From the NCBI GenBank assembly GCA_021651055.1, contig JAJHOH010000001.1, positions 496,001-560,000 on the forward strand: 64,000 bases of DNA, given 5' to 3'. The position numbers and the translations under genes are program-made. Of the stretch, positions 1 through 7,994 are shown in pieces (position 1 is the first letter of the stretch; each line of letters starts with the position of its first letter). This stretch comes from Candidatus Manganitrophus morganii. Its GTDB lineage: Bacteria > Nitrospirota > Nitrospiria > SBBL01 > Manganitrophaceae. The notes below the pieces were generated by a model, which was not told where the DNA came from, searched no databases, and worked only from the letters and a program-made list of their open reading frames with translations.

Positions 1-171
1 GTTTTCACCCTCGTTGCCATCTGGGCCGTTCTTCTCGCCATTCCGGCCCTTCGCCGTCCCCCTCCCGGATTCGAGCCCCGGCTTTGCCTTTCCTGCAGCA
101 AGACCAGCAAATATGATGCGACACAATGTGAACATTGCGGCGCCCCGATCGAACCCCGAAAAGATGTTTGA
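1..171 (+). CDS. C-terminal end of a membrane protein with a zinc ribbon (partial)
   Basis: The reading frame is open from the first base and stops with TGA at 169-171, so only the last 56 residues are present. They comprise a hydrophobic segment (about residues 1-17, the end of a membrane helix), a short Arg/Pro-rich linker and a treble-clef-like zinc ribbon with two CxxC knuckles (CLSC and CEHC, twelve residues apart). Membrane-anchored double-zinc-ribbon proteins are common and functionally diverse, so no role can be assigned. The next gene begins 50 bases downstream on the same strand behind a strong ribosome binding site. Confidence 0.6.
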   Translation, partial: VFTLVAIWAVLLAIPALRRPPPGFEPRLCLSCSKTSKYDATQCEHCGAPIEPRKDV

Positions 172-221
172 TCCGTTCCGGGGCGCGATGGTACAATCCG
201 AACTGCAAGGAGGAATTTACT

Positions 222-866
222 TTGGAGCCGGATGATCGGCTGATTGCCAAGAAAGAAGGGTGGGCCCGGAACGGACGGGGCCTGACGGGAGAGATCCAAA
301 AGGACGAACGACCGCGCCTTCCTCCCGGACAGAAGCTCAACAAGGGCTTTCCCGTGTTGGATCTCGGCATCCTTCCCGAGGTCGATATCGATGATTGGGC
401 GCTATCGATCAAAGGGGAGATCGAAAACCCGCTCGTCTGGAATTGGGACCGGTTCAGCGCGTTGGCGACCGACCGGATCGTCACCGACTTCCATTGCGTC
501 ACGACCTGGAGCATCTTCGATGCGCATTGGGAGGGGCTCTTCTTCAGGAAGCTGATTGAACAGGTCCGGCCCGCCCCGGAAGCGAAATTCGTTTACTTCA
601 CCTCCTACGACGGCTACACCACCAACCTCCCCCTCTCGGTCTGCGCCGACGACGATGTCCTGCTCGCCCACGCGTGGAACGGCCAGCCCCTTTCGAGGGA
701 ACATGGGGGCCCGGTCCGGATGATCGTCCCCAAGCGATATGCCTGGAAGAGCGCCAAGTGGATCAAAGAGATCCACTTCATGAAAAACGACCGGCTCGGC
801 TTTTGGGAAATGCGCGGCTATTCCAACACCGCCGACCCCTGGACGGAAGACCGCTACGCGCAATAG
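222..866 (+). CDS. sulfite oxidase-like molybdopterin-dependent oxidoreductase (YuiH type)
   Basis: Predicted 214-residue single-domain protein of the sulfite-oxidase molybdopterin fold. The central segment DFHCVTTWS carries the conserved cysteine that ligates molybdenum in this superfamily, and the C-terminal part (GGPVRMIVPKRYAWKSAKW) matches the family's cofactor-contacting block. There is no signal peptide or Tat motif, so it is probably cytoplasmic like YuiH. I chose the TTG at 222 because AAGGAGG (207-213) lies 8 bases upstream; an upstream ATG at 135 would overlap the previous gene and lacks a ribosome binding site. The physiological substrate is not known for this subfamily. Confidence 0.85.
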   Translation: MEPDDRLIAKKEGWARNGRGLTGEIQKDERPRLPPGQKLNKGFPVLDLGILPEVDIDDWALSIKGEIENPLVWNWDRFSALATDRIVTDFHCVTTWSIFDAHWEGLFFRKLIEQVRPAPEAKFVYFTSYDGYTTNLPLSVCADDDVLLAHAWNGQPLSREHGGPVRMIVPKRYAWKSAKWIKEIHFMKNDRLGFWEMRGYSNTADPWTEDRYAQ

Positions 867-899
867 TCAGAGAGAGCAGGAACAGAGGTCACCGGCATC

Positions 900-1637
900 A
901 TGGCGCAGCAAAGTAAAAACGCCGCAATCATCATCATCGGCAATGAAATCCTCTCCGGAAAAGTTCAAGACGCGAACTCCCCTTACCTCACCGGCGAGCT
1001 GCGGGCCTTGGGGGTCGACGTCCAGCGGATCTCGGTGATCCCCGATGAAATCGATACCATCGGCGAAGAGGTCGCCGCTTGCCGGAAGAGATACCATCTT
1101 GTTTTCACCAGCGGCGGGGTCGGGCCGACCCATGATGATGTGACGATGGAAGGGATTGCCCGAGGGGTCGGAAGGCCGCTGACCCATCATCCCATCCTCG
1201 ATCAGCTCCTCAGGACCGTTTACGGGGGAGATTTAAATCCGGCGCAACTGAAGCTGGCCGATGTGCCGGAGGGGCTCGAGCTTCTCCACGCGGAGGGGCT
1301 TCGGGTTCCGGTGCTTCGCTTCGAGAATATTTATATCTTTCCGGGAATCCCCTCTTTATTGGTCCGGAAATTCGAAGCGATCAAGGAGCGATTCAGAGAA
1401 ACGCCTTTCCATCTCCGAAAAATTTTCCTCACCGGAGACGAAGCGCTCGTCGCCGAAGATCTCAACAAAGTCCTCCGCCTCTTCCCCCGCCTTCTCCTCG
1501 GATCGTACCCGATCCTCCATCATCCCGAATACAAAGTGATCCTCACCCTGGAATCGAAAGACAAAGGGTATCTTGAAGGGGCGACGCAGTCGCTTCTGTC
1601 GTTCTTGCCGAAGGATGTGGTGCTGAGGCTGGAGTAA
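900..1637 (+). CDS. CinA-like molybdopterin-binding domain protein
   Basis: 245 residues of the MoaB/MogA-fold domain found at the N-terminus of CinA (competence/damage-inducible protein A). The fold hallmark GGVGPTHDD lies near residue 76, and the opening AIIIIGNEILSGKVQDANS matches the family. The C-terminal nicotinamide-mononucleotide deamidase domain of full CinA is absent, so this is the short form. It lies 33 bases after the molybdoenzyme, on the same strand. A role in molybdopterin metabolism is tempting but short CinA proteins are also linked to nucleotide pyrophosphatase activity, so the function remains open. Confidence 0.85.
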   Translation: MAQQSKNAAIIIIGNEILSGKVQDANSPYLTGELRALGVDVQRISVIPDEIDTIGEEVAACRKRYHLVFTSGGVGPTHDDVTMEGIARGVGRPLTHHPILDQLLRTVYGGDLNPAQLKLADVPEGLELLHAEGLRVPVLRFENIYIFPGIPSLLVRKFEAIKERFRETPFHLRKIFLTGDEALVAEDLNKVLRLFPRLLLGSYPILHHPEYKVILTLESKDKGYLEGATQSLLSFLPKDVVLRLE

Positions 1638-1641
1638 GTTC

Positions 1642-1706
1642 AATTAGGAATTACGAATGTGGAATGAGGAATGCGGTTTTTAATTCCTCATTCTCAATTC
1701 CTAATT
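1642..1706. terminator. long inverted repeat between convergent genes (likely bidirectional terminator)
   Basis: AATTAGGAATT (1642-1652) pairs with AATTCCTAATT (1696-1706), and AATGAGGAAT (1663-1672) pairs with ATTCCTCATT (1683-1692). The hairpin sits exactly between the converging CinA-like and glyoxalase genes. It resembles the low-complexity intergenic palindromes dispersed in many environmental genomes. Confidence 0.6.
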
Positions 1707-1711
1707 TTGTT

Positions 1712-2095
1712 TCATCGCGCTCTCTCGATCAGCTCGATTTCATATTTATCGGGCGCCTCGATGAAAGCGAAGCGACTCCCGCTGGAAGAGACGGTGGGAC
1801 CGTCGGTGATCGGAACTCCCTTTGACTTGAGGTAGACGAGCATCGCATCGAGGTGGTTGACCTCGAAGGCGAGATGGACCAAATCTTCCTGAACCTGCAC
1901 CGGGCCGCTCGGCTTGTATTCGCAAAGCTCGATCTCCTCCTGTCCCCCCGGCACGGAGAGGAAGGCGAGCTTGGAGCCTCGGGGGGAGTCGTGACGCTCG
2001 GTCACTTGGAGACCCAGGACTTCGGTGAAGAAATAAAGGGCCTGATTCAGGTCTGAGACGCGCAATCGGGTATGCAGCAGCCGTTTAATCATCAT
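1712..2095 (-). CDS. glyoxalase I-like VOC-family metalloenzyme
   Basis: 127-residue single-module vicinal oxygen chelate protein. The likely metal ligands follow the glyoxalase I order His-Glu-His-Glu: the His in LLHTRLRV near the start, a Glu in EEIELCEY, the His in LVHLAFEV and the Glu in YEIELIERA at the end. Lactoylglutathione lyase (methylglyoxal detoxification) is the most likely activity, but substrate identity is not decided by sequence alone. Two adjacent ATGs (2095 and 2092) follow GGAGG in the upstream leader; I use the first. A longer in-frame ATG at 2146 lies inside an intergenic repeat and is rejected. Confidence 0.8.
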   Translation of the reverse strand: MMIKRLLHTRLRVSDLNQALYFFTEVLGLQVTERHDSPRGSKLAFLSVPGGQEEIELCEYKPSGPVQVQEDLVHLAFEVNHLDAMLVYLKSKGVPITDGPTVSSSGSRFAFIEAPDKYEIELIERAR

Positions 2096-2108
2096 GTCCG
2101 CCTCCGTT

Positions 2109-2160
2109 GTAGAGGCGCACAATCTGCGCCCTACGAGGGCAGACACTCCGGTCTGCCCTT
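2109..2160. repeat. dispersed palindromic repeat, GTAGGGGCG family (copy 1)
   Basis: Two consecutive hairpins: GTAG-GGCGCA pairing with TGCGCC-CTAC (2109-2134), then AGGGCAGAC (2136-2144) with GTCTGCCCT (2151-2159). Related elements occur at 49218-49289 and 55697-55722. It lies in the space between two VOC-family genes. Confidence 0.6.
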
Positions 2161-2172
2161 ACCACATTCAGA

Positions 2173-2787
2173 TTATTTGGATCGCGTTTTGGTCGATGAT
2201 TGCATCAGGCTGTCGGCCTGTTCCGGATAGAATCCGTCGTAGCCGTTCCGCTCCGTCAATTCCAGAACGGAAAACGCCTCTCCCTCCCGGACTTCCGACG
2301 CCGTAAAGATTTGCCGAAGGCGCGTTCCCTTATTGCCGACCACCGCGCCGGAGAACTCCACCCCCCGCTCCCGGAGCGCCGCGACGGTCTGATCGATATC
2401 ACTCACCCGGACGGCGACGTGATGGAGCACCTGGTCGCTGAACCGGGCAACCCAGGCCGGAATGATGCTCTTTCCCCCGCGTTCATCCTCGTACGCCTGA
2501 TCGACGAAGAGGGCCGGATAGCCGGGCCGCCGGTAGACCTTGGCCCACCACCCCTGATCGGGATACTCGACGACCTCTCCTTCGAAACGATAGCCGCTTG
2601 TCAGGAACGGCTCCGCACGGCGATCGACATTCATGCAGCGGATCGTGATGTGGTCGATGACGAGGGGCAGGCCCCTTCTTTGGCATTCATCGGCATAAAC
2701 CCGGGCCGCCTCGTTGCCGTCAAAAAAAGTCTCGATCATTTTCTGAACCGTCGGATCGCCGTAGGTGGGAAGGGCCTTGTTTTTCAT
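2173..2787 (-). CDS. VOC-fold protein, possible dioxygenase-like (function unassigned)
   Basis: 204 residues. Two betaalphabetabetabeta-type modules can be seen, the first opening IDHITIRCM and the second LHHVAVRVSDID; both histidines are at the position of the first metal ligand in VOC enzymes. A Glu near the C-terminus (SVLELTERNGYDGFYPEQ) could be the third ligand, as in 4-hydroxyphenylpyruvate dioxygenase-like and 2-oxoadipate dioxygenase-like enzymes. The start at 2787 follows GGAGAAAAGCG; an upstream in-frame ATG at 2826 is less well placed. It is a VOC neighbour of the glyoxalase at 1712 but not closely similar to it. Confidence 0.65.
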   Translation of the reverse strand: MKNKALPTYGDPTVQKMIETFFDGNEAARVYADECQRRGLPLVIDHITIRCMNVDRRAEPFLTSGYRFEGEVVEYPDQGWWAKVYRRPGYPALFVDQAYEDERGGKSIIPAWVARFSDQVLHHVAVRVSDIDQTVAALRERGVEFSGAVVGNKGTRLRQIFTASEVREGEAFSVLELTERNGYDGFYPEQADSLMQSSTKTRSK

Positions 2788-2952
2788 CGCTTTTCTCCAG
2801 GTTCTTTCCGAATTATACGGCCTCATCCTCGACTTGTAAAGACACGCCTTGCTCCTTCAGAATCGATTAATCGCATTTTATCCCTTTCGAATAGGAGCGG
2901 TCCAGCCCTCTTCCGGGCCCTCTTTTTTCGTCGGTAAAACCTCACCGGCCAC

Positions 2953-2981
2953 TTGACACCCTCTGCGTTGCGCCCTACAAT
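2953..2981 (+). promoter_or_regulatory. consensus sigma70 promoter giving a leaderless mRNA
   Basis: TTGACA (2953-2958) and TACAAT (2976-2981) are separated by exactly 17 bases. The expected transcription start (2988-2989) coincides with the ATG at 2989, which has no Shine-Dalgarno sequence, so the transcript is probably leaderless. Confidence 0.75.
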
Positions 2982-2988
2982 CGGCCCC

Positions 2989-3789
2989 ATGAAATTCGGA
3001 CAATGGATCATCATCGGACTCGCGCTCGTCATCGGCTGGACCTTTCAGGCCCCGCCGGTTCTTTCCGCAAAGCCGAAAACGGAGGCCCCGCCCGGGATGG
3101 TCCTGATCCCCGCCGGACCGTTCTGGATGGGGCTCGATAAACTCCCCCCCGACACCCCCTGGGGCCAGGAAGACGCCAAGCCGAAACATGAGGTGAATCT
3201 TCCCCCCTTTTACATCGACCGGACGGAGGTGACCTACGGCGACTACAAAAAAGTCGATCCCAGCCTGAGGATACCGGGCCGGACCGAGACCTTTCCGGTC
3301 ACCGACGTCAACTGGTTCGAGGCCGACCGCTACTGCCGGGCGATCGGCAAACGGCTTCCGACCGAGGCGGAGTGGGAAAAGGCGGCGCGCGGAACCGACG
3401 GCCGCGCCTACGTCTGGGGAGAGGGATTCGATCCGCAAAAAACGAACGTCGGAAAATTTCCGATGCCGGTCGGCGCCGTGCCTCAAGACAAGAGCCCCTA
3501 CGGCGTTCTCGACATGGGGGGGAACGTGTCGGAATGGACCGACAGCTGGTATCAGCCCTATCCCGGCAACAAATACAACTCGTCCGACTACGGCATTCTT
3601 CACAAGGTCGTCCGGGGCGGCTCGTTTAATTCGGACCGGCACTTCGCCGACGAGATGTTCACCCAGGTCACGTTTCGCAATTACAACCGCCCCGACGTCT
3701 TCGGCCCCGACAACGGTTTCCGCTGCGCCCTCTCGGCCCCGCCGGCCAAACCGCCGTCATCCAATCCGAAAGACGAGAAGCGCCGATGA
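2989..3789 (+). CDS. exported SUMF1/formylglycine-generating enzyme-family protein
   Basis: 266 residues: an N-terminal hydrophobic signal (about residues 1-28, ending LSAKP), then one FGE-sulfatase domain. Family blocks are visible: GMVLIPAGPFWMG, YIDRTEVTYGDY, VTDVNWFEADRYCRAIGKRLP, TEAEWEKAARG, YGVLDMGGNVSEW, VVRGGSFNSD and the terminal NGFRCA. Such proteins include true formylglycine-generating enzymes and many non-catalytic relatives; only one Cys (NGFRC) is in the C-terminal active-site region, so catalysis on a sulfatase is not shown. The start is fixed by the promoter, which would place +1 on this ATG. Its stop overlaps the TSUP gene start (ATGA), implying translational coupling. Confidence 0.85.
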   Translation: MKFGQWIIIGLALVIGWTFQAPPVLSAKPKTEAPPGMVLIPAGPFWMGLDKLPPDTPWGQEDAKPKHEVNLPPFYIDRTEVTYGDYKKVDPSLRIPGRTETFPVTDVNWFEADRYCRAIGKRLPTEAEWEKAARGTDGRAYVWGEGFDPQKTNVGKFPMPVGAVPQDKSPYGVLDMGGNVSEWTDSWYQPYPGNKYNSSDYGILHKVVRGGSFNSDRHFADEMFTQVTFRNYNRPDVFGPDNGFRCALSAPPAKPPSSNPKDEKRR

Positions 3790-4583
3790 CCGAGGCGCTC
3801 CTCCTCGGAGCGATCGGCGCGGTCGCCGGCATGATGGCCGGCCTGCTTGGCATCGGCGGCGGCGTCCTCTTGGTGCCGGCGCTGATTTTTCTTTTTCAGG
3901 CGCGCGGGGTCGCGCCGGAGATCGTCACCCAGCTCGCCGTTGGAACCAGCCTCGCGACCATCCTTTTTACCGGCTCGGCCGGCGCCTGGACGCACCACAA
4001 GAACGGCAACGTCGATTGGCAGGCGGTGACGGGGATGTCGCTCTTCATCGTGGTCGGGACGCAGGTCGGGGCCGTTCTGGCGGGGGCGATTCATGGGATG
4101 ACTCTCAAGCGCCTCTTCGGTTTTTTTGAATTGATGATCGCGGCGCGGATGCTCATCGTCCCGCCGCCGAAGCCCCCCGGGAAGCCGGTTTCAACCGGGT
4201 GGATCTACCCTTTCGGCGGACTGACCATCGGCGCCGTCTCCTCCCTTTTCGGCATCGGCGGAGGAACGCTTACCGTTCCCCTCCTCGTCACCCTTCTCGA
4301 CCGGCCGATCAAGATCGCGATCGGGACCTCCAGCGCGCAAGGGGTGGTCATTGCGCTCTTCGGAGCCGCCGGCTTCGTTTATCATGGCTGGGCACATTCG
4401 GCCCTTCCCCCCGACGCGTGGGGATTTGTCTCACCCAAAGCGGCCCTCCTGATCGCCATCACCAGCACGCTGACCGCGCCGGTCGGCGCTTCGCTGGCCC
4501 ACCGGCTTCACCCGCCTTACCTCAGCCGGGCCTTCGGGATCTTTCTGATTTTCGTTGGGATGAAACTGTTGGGTCTTTTTTGA
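3786..4583 (+). CDS. TSUP-family (TauE/SafE) membrane exporter
   Basis: 265 residues, strongly hydrophobic, with the two internal repeats typical of the TSUP family: GLLGIGGGVLLVPAL in the first half and SLFGIGGGTLTVPLL in the second, each followed by a conserved GTS motif (AVGTSLATI, AIGTSSAQG). About eight membrane helices are expected. Members export sulfite, sulfoacetate or related sulfur-containing anions. The start overlaps the preceding SUMF1 stop by four bases (ATGA), so both proteins are made from one transcript. Confidence 0.9.
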   Translation: MTEALLLGAIGAVAGMMAGLLGIGGGVLLVPALIFLFQARGVAPEIVTQLAVGTSLATILFTGSAGAWTHHKNGNVDWQAVTGMSLFIVVGTQVGAVLAGAIHGMTLKRLFGFFELMIAARMLIVPPPKPPGKPVSTGWIYPFGGLTIGAVSSLFGIGGGTLTVPLLVTLLDRPIKIAIGTSSAQGVVIALFGAAGFVYHGWAHSALPPDAWGFVSPKAALLIAITSTLTAPVGASLAHRLHPPYLSRAFGIFLIFVGMKLLGLF

Positions 4584-4632
4584 TGAGAAAAGAGGTGAAA
4601 GATAATGCGATAAGATAAAGAATGGATGCTCT

Positions 4633-5352
4633 TTAGAGTTTTCCCCCCTGATCGGCTTGAACAGGAGAAGGAGAACCTGCCTTCAGTTTCCGAATCAGCT
4701 TCTGAAGCTGAATGCTGTAGAGTGTTTTTAATGGATAGTAGAGGGAACGTCCAGAATACCATTCACCGGATGGGAATCTTTTATCCGCGCCGCCATCGGG
4801 GACGATCCGGGCCAGTTTTAACAACTGGGAGCTCGGCCTCAAACCGGCCCGCTCGAATGCCGACACGTTGACGGCAAAACGAACCCGGTTTTGCTCCATG
4901 ACCAATTGGACCATCCCCCCTTGCCCGGCAAACCGGTCGGCGTCGCTGACGGTGAGGATCGGCGCGCGGCCCAGACCCTTCAGATGCCCGGTGATATTTT
5001 TCTCCTCCGAGCCGCTGATAAAAAGAATATGCGAATCGACCGCCTCTTCGATCCGGGAGAATCGCCTGACGGTCATTTTCTTTTCGCGGATCCGCTTTCC
5101 GGTAATCGCCTCATCAATAAAATTCCCAAAAGGGTCCTGCCCCACAATCCCGATCACAAAGGGCCGGCCATCCCCCATGACCTCTTCGGGCCACTCCACA
5201 AATTTGGCGAAGTTATAAATAAAGGCCGCTTTCACCTGATATTCGGTAAGCGCCGGCGGCGCGGCTTGAACAGGAAAAACCAACGCCATCATAAGGATGC
5301 CCCCGACGAAAAGCCGACACAAAAACAAATTGATTCTTAATAGGCCCCTCAT
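4633..5352 (-). CDS. YfiR-family (DUF4154) periplasmic protein with C-terminal extension
   Basis: 239 residues. A cleavable signal (RINLFLCRLFVGG through FPVQA) precedes the DUF4154 domain, recognised by EYQVKAAFIYNFAKFVEWP, the central FVIGIVGQDPFG and the closing PSSQLLKLARIV. In Pseudomonas, YfiR represses the diguanylate cyclase YfiN from the periplasm. No GGDEF protein is in this window; the nearest signalling gene is the divergent hybrid kinase at 5697. About 60 residues follow the usual domain end, which is unusual and could be a lineage-specific tail or read-through of former intergenic sequence. I chose the ATG at 5352 because it places the signal peptide at the N-terminus. Confidence 0.8.
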   Translation of the reverse strand: MRGLLRINLFLCRLFVGGILMMALVFPVQAAPPALTEYQVKAAFIYNFAKFVEWPEEVMGDGRPFVIGIVGQDPFGNFIDEAITGKRIREKKMTVRRFSRIEEAVDSHILFISGSEEKNITGHLKGLGRAPILTVSDADRFAGQGGMVQLVMEQNRVRFAVNVSAFERAGLRPSSQLLKLARIVPDGGADKRFPSGEWYSGRSLYYPLKTLYSIQLQKLIRKLKAGSPSPVQADQGGKL

Positions 5353-5474
5353 CAAACGGGTCTTCCCTCGCTGAATATACGCACGTTTGTCATTCCCTGA
5401 CCGCCCCATCGCCACCCGAATGGCCCTCCCAATTTACGACGATCGATGTTTTATCGAGTCGGGACGACGCTGCG

Positions 5475-5504
5475 AATGTATTCGAATTACGGGAGAAATG
5501 TCAA
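5475..5504 (-). promoter_or_regulatory. candidate sigma70 promoter for the YfiR-family gene
   Basis: On the minus strand, TTGACA (5499-5504) and TACATT (5475-5480) are separated by 18 bases, about 120 bases before the start codon. The -35 is perfect; the -10 is 4 of 6. Confidence 0.4.
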
Positions 5505-5552
5505 GAAAGATATCATCGAGAGGCCGTGACTCTTTTTGGAATGTCCGAGGTA

Positions 5553-5579
5553 CGTCATGCCCGCGAAAGCGGGTATGAC
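5553..5579. repeat. palindromic repeat, GTCAT-CCCGC family (short copy)
   Basis: GTCATGCCCGC, a GAAA loop, then GCGGGTATGAC. The same core begins the longer element at 15313-15420. Such repeats are typically dispersed in intergenic DNA. Confidence 0.65.
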
Positions 5580-5629
5580 TTCCGTGATTCTCAAAATGAC
5601 CCACGACCGGCGCGAAGGCTCCCTATGAA

Positions 5630-5658
5630 TTGGATTTATGTTTATGATAGGATACAAA
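5630..5658 (+). promoter_or_regulatory. candidate sigma70 promoter for the hybrid kinase
   Basis: TTGGAT (5630-5635), 17-base spacer, TACAAA (5653-5658), about 30-40 bases before the ATG at 5697. The local sequence is A+T-rich compared with its surroundings. Confidence 0.4.
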
Positions 5659-5696
5659 AGAATTTTTGATTTTATACAACCAACAATTCGGAAAGA

Positions 5697-7796
5697 ATGA
5701 ATCCTCAGGAAAAAATAAATATATTGTTGGTAGACGACCATCCTCAAAACCTTCTTTCGCTGGAAGCGCTCCTCGACTCCCCTGATTATCATTTGGTCAA
5801 GGCCCACTCCGGGAAAGAGGCCCTCAAACATCTTCTCAAGGAAGATTTTGCCCTCATTCTGCTCGATGTCCGAATGCCGGACATCGATGGATTGGAGACC
5901 GCCAAGCTCATTAAACAACGGGAACAATCAAAATATATTCCGATTATTTTTCTCACCGCACTCCAGCAGGATGAGCAACAGCTATTCGAAGGGTATTCAG
6001 CCGGCGCGGTCGATTATGTCCTCAAACCATTCAACCCGCTCATTCTAAGATCGAAAGTCTCCGTCTTTGTCGATTTATATAAAAAGAACCGGAAACTATT
6101 ACAAGAACAAAAAGAGCGTCTGAACGTCGAGGCCGCGCGAAGACGCCTGTCGGCTCAATATGCCGTGACGCGCGTCCTGGCGGAATCGACGACTTTAAAA
6201 CAAGCCGCCCCCAAAATCATTCAGGCCATTTGCGACAGCTTAACATGGGAACTTGGCGTGATTTGGCTCGTGGACAAGGAGCGGTACCGGCTGCGGTACG
6301 TCGAGATATGGCACAAGCCTTCCGAGGCGCTTGCCGCTTTCGAAGAGGTCTGCCGAAAAAAGACCTTCCTGGTTGGCGAAGGGCTGCCGGGACGGATTTG
6401 GGCCAACGGAGAGCCGGCCTGGATTTCCGACGTCGTCGAAGACGCGAACTTCCCGAGAGAGGGAATCGCCATCGATGAAGGGCTGCATGCGGCGTTTGGA
6501 TTCCCGATCCGGGGCGGGACAGATCTCTTGGGGGTCATTGAATTCTTCAGTCATGAAATCCGAGAACCGGATGCGGACGTCCTTCAGTTGATGGCCAGTA
6601 TCGGAAGTTCGATCGGGCAGTTCATCGAACGAAAACAGGCGGAGAGAGCGACGCAAGAAAGTGAGGCCCGCAAAACGGCTATCCTGGAGTCGGCGTTGGA
6701 TTGTATTATTACGATGGATCACCAGGGAAGAGTCATCGAGTTCAACCCGGCGTCGGAGAGGACCTTCGGCTTCCGGCGGGATGAGGTGATCGGGAAGGAG
6801 ATGGCGGAGTTGATTATTCCCCCCGCCCTGCGAGAGAAACATCGCGAAGGCTTGGCGCATTACCTCGCCACCGAAAACGGACCCATTTTGGGAAAGCGGA
6901 TTGAGATGACCGCGATTCGGGCGAATGGAGCCGAATTTCCGGTCGAGCTTGCCGTCACCCGGATTCCCTTGGACGGCCCCCCCCTGTTCACCGGCTATCT
7001 GCGCGATATTACCCAACGGAAGGAAGCGGAAGAATCCCTCGAACAGCGGACGATCGAAGCGCAAGAAGCCAGCCGTCTTAAATCACAATTTGTCTCGAAC
7101 GTTTCCCACGAATTGAGGACGCCGATCAATTCGATTCTCGGCTACGCTTCTCTTCTGTTGGATGAAACGTACGGCCCGGTCGGCGATGAACAAAAGACCC
7201 CTCTGGAAGGGGTGGTGAGAAACGCCAGTGATCTCCTCGCCCTGGTCAATGATGTCCTGGATCTATCCAAAATCGAAGCGGGAAAACTGCTCATTCATAT
7301 CGAAGCGCTGAATCTCCCCGACTTACTCAAAGGGATCATCATCGGGATGAAACCCCTTTTGGATCAGAAACCGATTCAGCTTAAATGGAAGGGGTTCGAT
7401 CGTCTTCCACCGATTGAATCGGATGTCGGGAAGATCAAGCAGATTTTCACCAATCTCTTCTCCAACGCCGTCAAATTTACCTCCAAGGGGAGTATTACGG
7501 TCACCGGAAAAAATCTGCCGGAGAGAAAAGGGATTGAGATCGCCCTTCAGGATACCGGCATCGGCATTAAGGCGGAAGAGCTGCCTAAACTATTCAACGC
7601 ATTTCATCAAGTCGATGCCGAATTGACGCGCGCCTACGGCGGCGTCGGTTTGGGCTTAAGAATCGTAAAAGATTTGGTCCACCTCCTTCAGGGAGAGATC
7701 CGCGTCGAGAGCAGCCATGGGGAAGGATCGACCTTTACCGTTTTTTTACCCGTTCGATTGAATGAAACGAAACAAATAAGGCAAGACAAAGAATGA
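5697..7796 (+). CDS. hybrid sensor histidine kinase: receiver-GAF-PAS-HisKA-HATPase
   Basis: 699 residues without membrane segments. Order: receiver (about 7-125, phospho-acceptor Asp in LILLDVRMPD, Lys in LKPF), GAF (about 150-305), PAS (about 320-440), HisKA (phospho-His in NVSHELRTPINSI, near residue 465) and HATPase (N-box FTNLFSNAVKF, G1 DTGIGI, G2 GGVGLGLRI). A receiver at the N-terminus suggests it is controlled by an upstream kinase, or that it autoregulates. The GAF and PAS domains would sense a cytoplasmic ligand. No cognate output regulator is adjacent; the divergent YfiR-like gene may be a functional partner, but that is inference from position alone. Confidence 0.92.
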   Translation: MNPQEKINILLVDDHPQNLLSLEALLDSPDYHLVKAHSGKEALKHLLKEDFALILLDVRMPDIDGLETAKLIKQREQSKYIPIIFLTALQQDEQQLFEGYSAGAVDYVLKPFNPLILRSKVSVFVDLYKKNRKLLQEQKERLNVEAARRRLSAQYAVTRVLAESTTLKQAAPKIIQAICDSLTWELGVIWLVDKERYRLRYVEIWHKPSEALAAFEEVCRKKTFLVGEGLPGRIWANGEPAWISDVVEDANFPREGIAIDEGLHAAFGFPIRGGTDLLGVIEFFSHEIREPDADVLQLMASIGSSIGQFIERKQAERATQESEARKTAILESALDCIITMDHQGRVIEFNPASERTFGFRRDEVIGKEMAELIIPPALREKHREGLAHYLATENGPILGKRIEMTAIRANGAEFPVELAVTRIPLDGPPLFTGYLRDITQRKEAEESLEQRTIEAQEASRLKSQFVSNVSHELRTPINSILGYASLLLDETYGPVGDEQKTPLEGVVRNASDLLALVNDVLDLSKIEAGKLLIHIEALNLPDLLKGIIIGMKPLLDQKPIQLKWKGFDRLPPIESDVGKIKQIFTNLFSNAVKFTSKGSITVTGKNLPERKGIEIALQDTGIGIKAEELPKLFNAFHQVDAELTRAYGGVGLGLRIVKDLVHLLQGEIRVESSHGEGSTFTVFLPVRLNETKQIRQDKE

Positions 7797-7851
7797 GGAC
7801 AACCTGTTTGTAGGTCGATCCTTATCATCGCCTTCATCCTTCTCCAAAACA

Positions 7852-7892
7852 AAAAGCCTGAAGCAGAATGTGTTTTCCTGCCTCAGGCTTTT
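7852..7892. terminator. bidirectional rho-independent terminator
   Basis: AAAAGCCTGAAGCAG (7852-7866) pairs with CTGCCTCAGGCTTTT (7878-7892), flanked by A and T tracts so that it works in both directions. The stem is almost identical to the terminator at 10652-10691. Confidence 0.8.
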
Positions 7893-7994
7893 GTCTAAGT
7901 GCGCCGGCAGATAGTATCGGCATCCGCGCGTGTGCTAACATCGAAGTATGTCGGTTTTTTATGTTTGTGGGCAGCGCCAGGAGGAGATCAGAAG

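Larger units (their letters stand above)
5353..5696. other. intergenic region between yfiR-like and hybrid kinase genes
   Basis: 344 bases without a credible gene. It contains divergent promoter candidates for the two flanking genes and one copy of a GTCAT-CCCGC palindromic repeat. No RNA gene is recognised. Confidence 0.6.
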
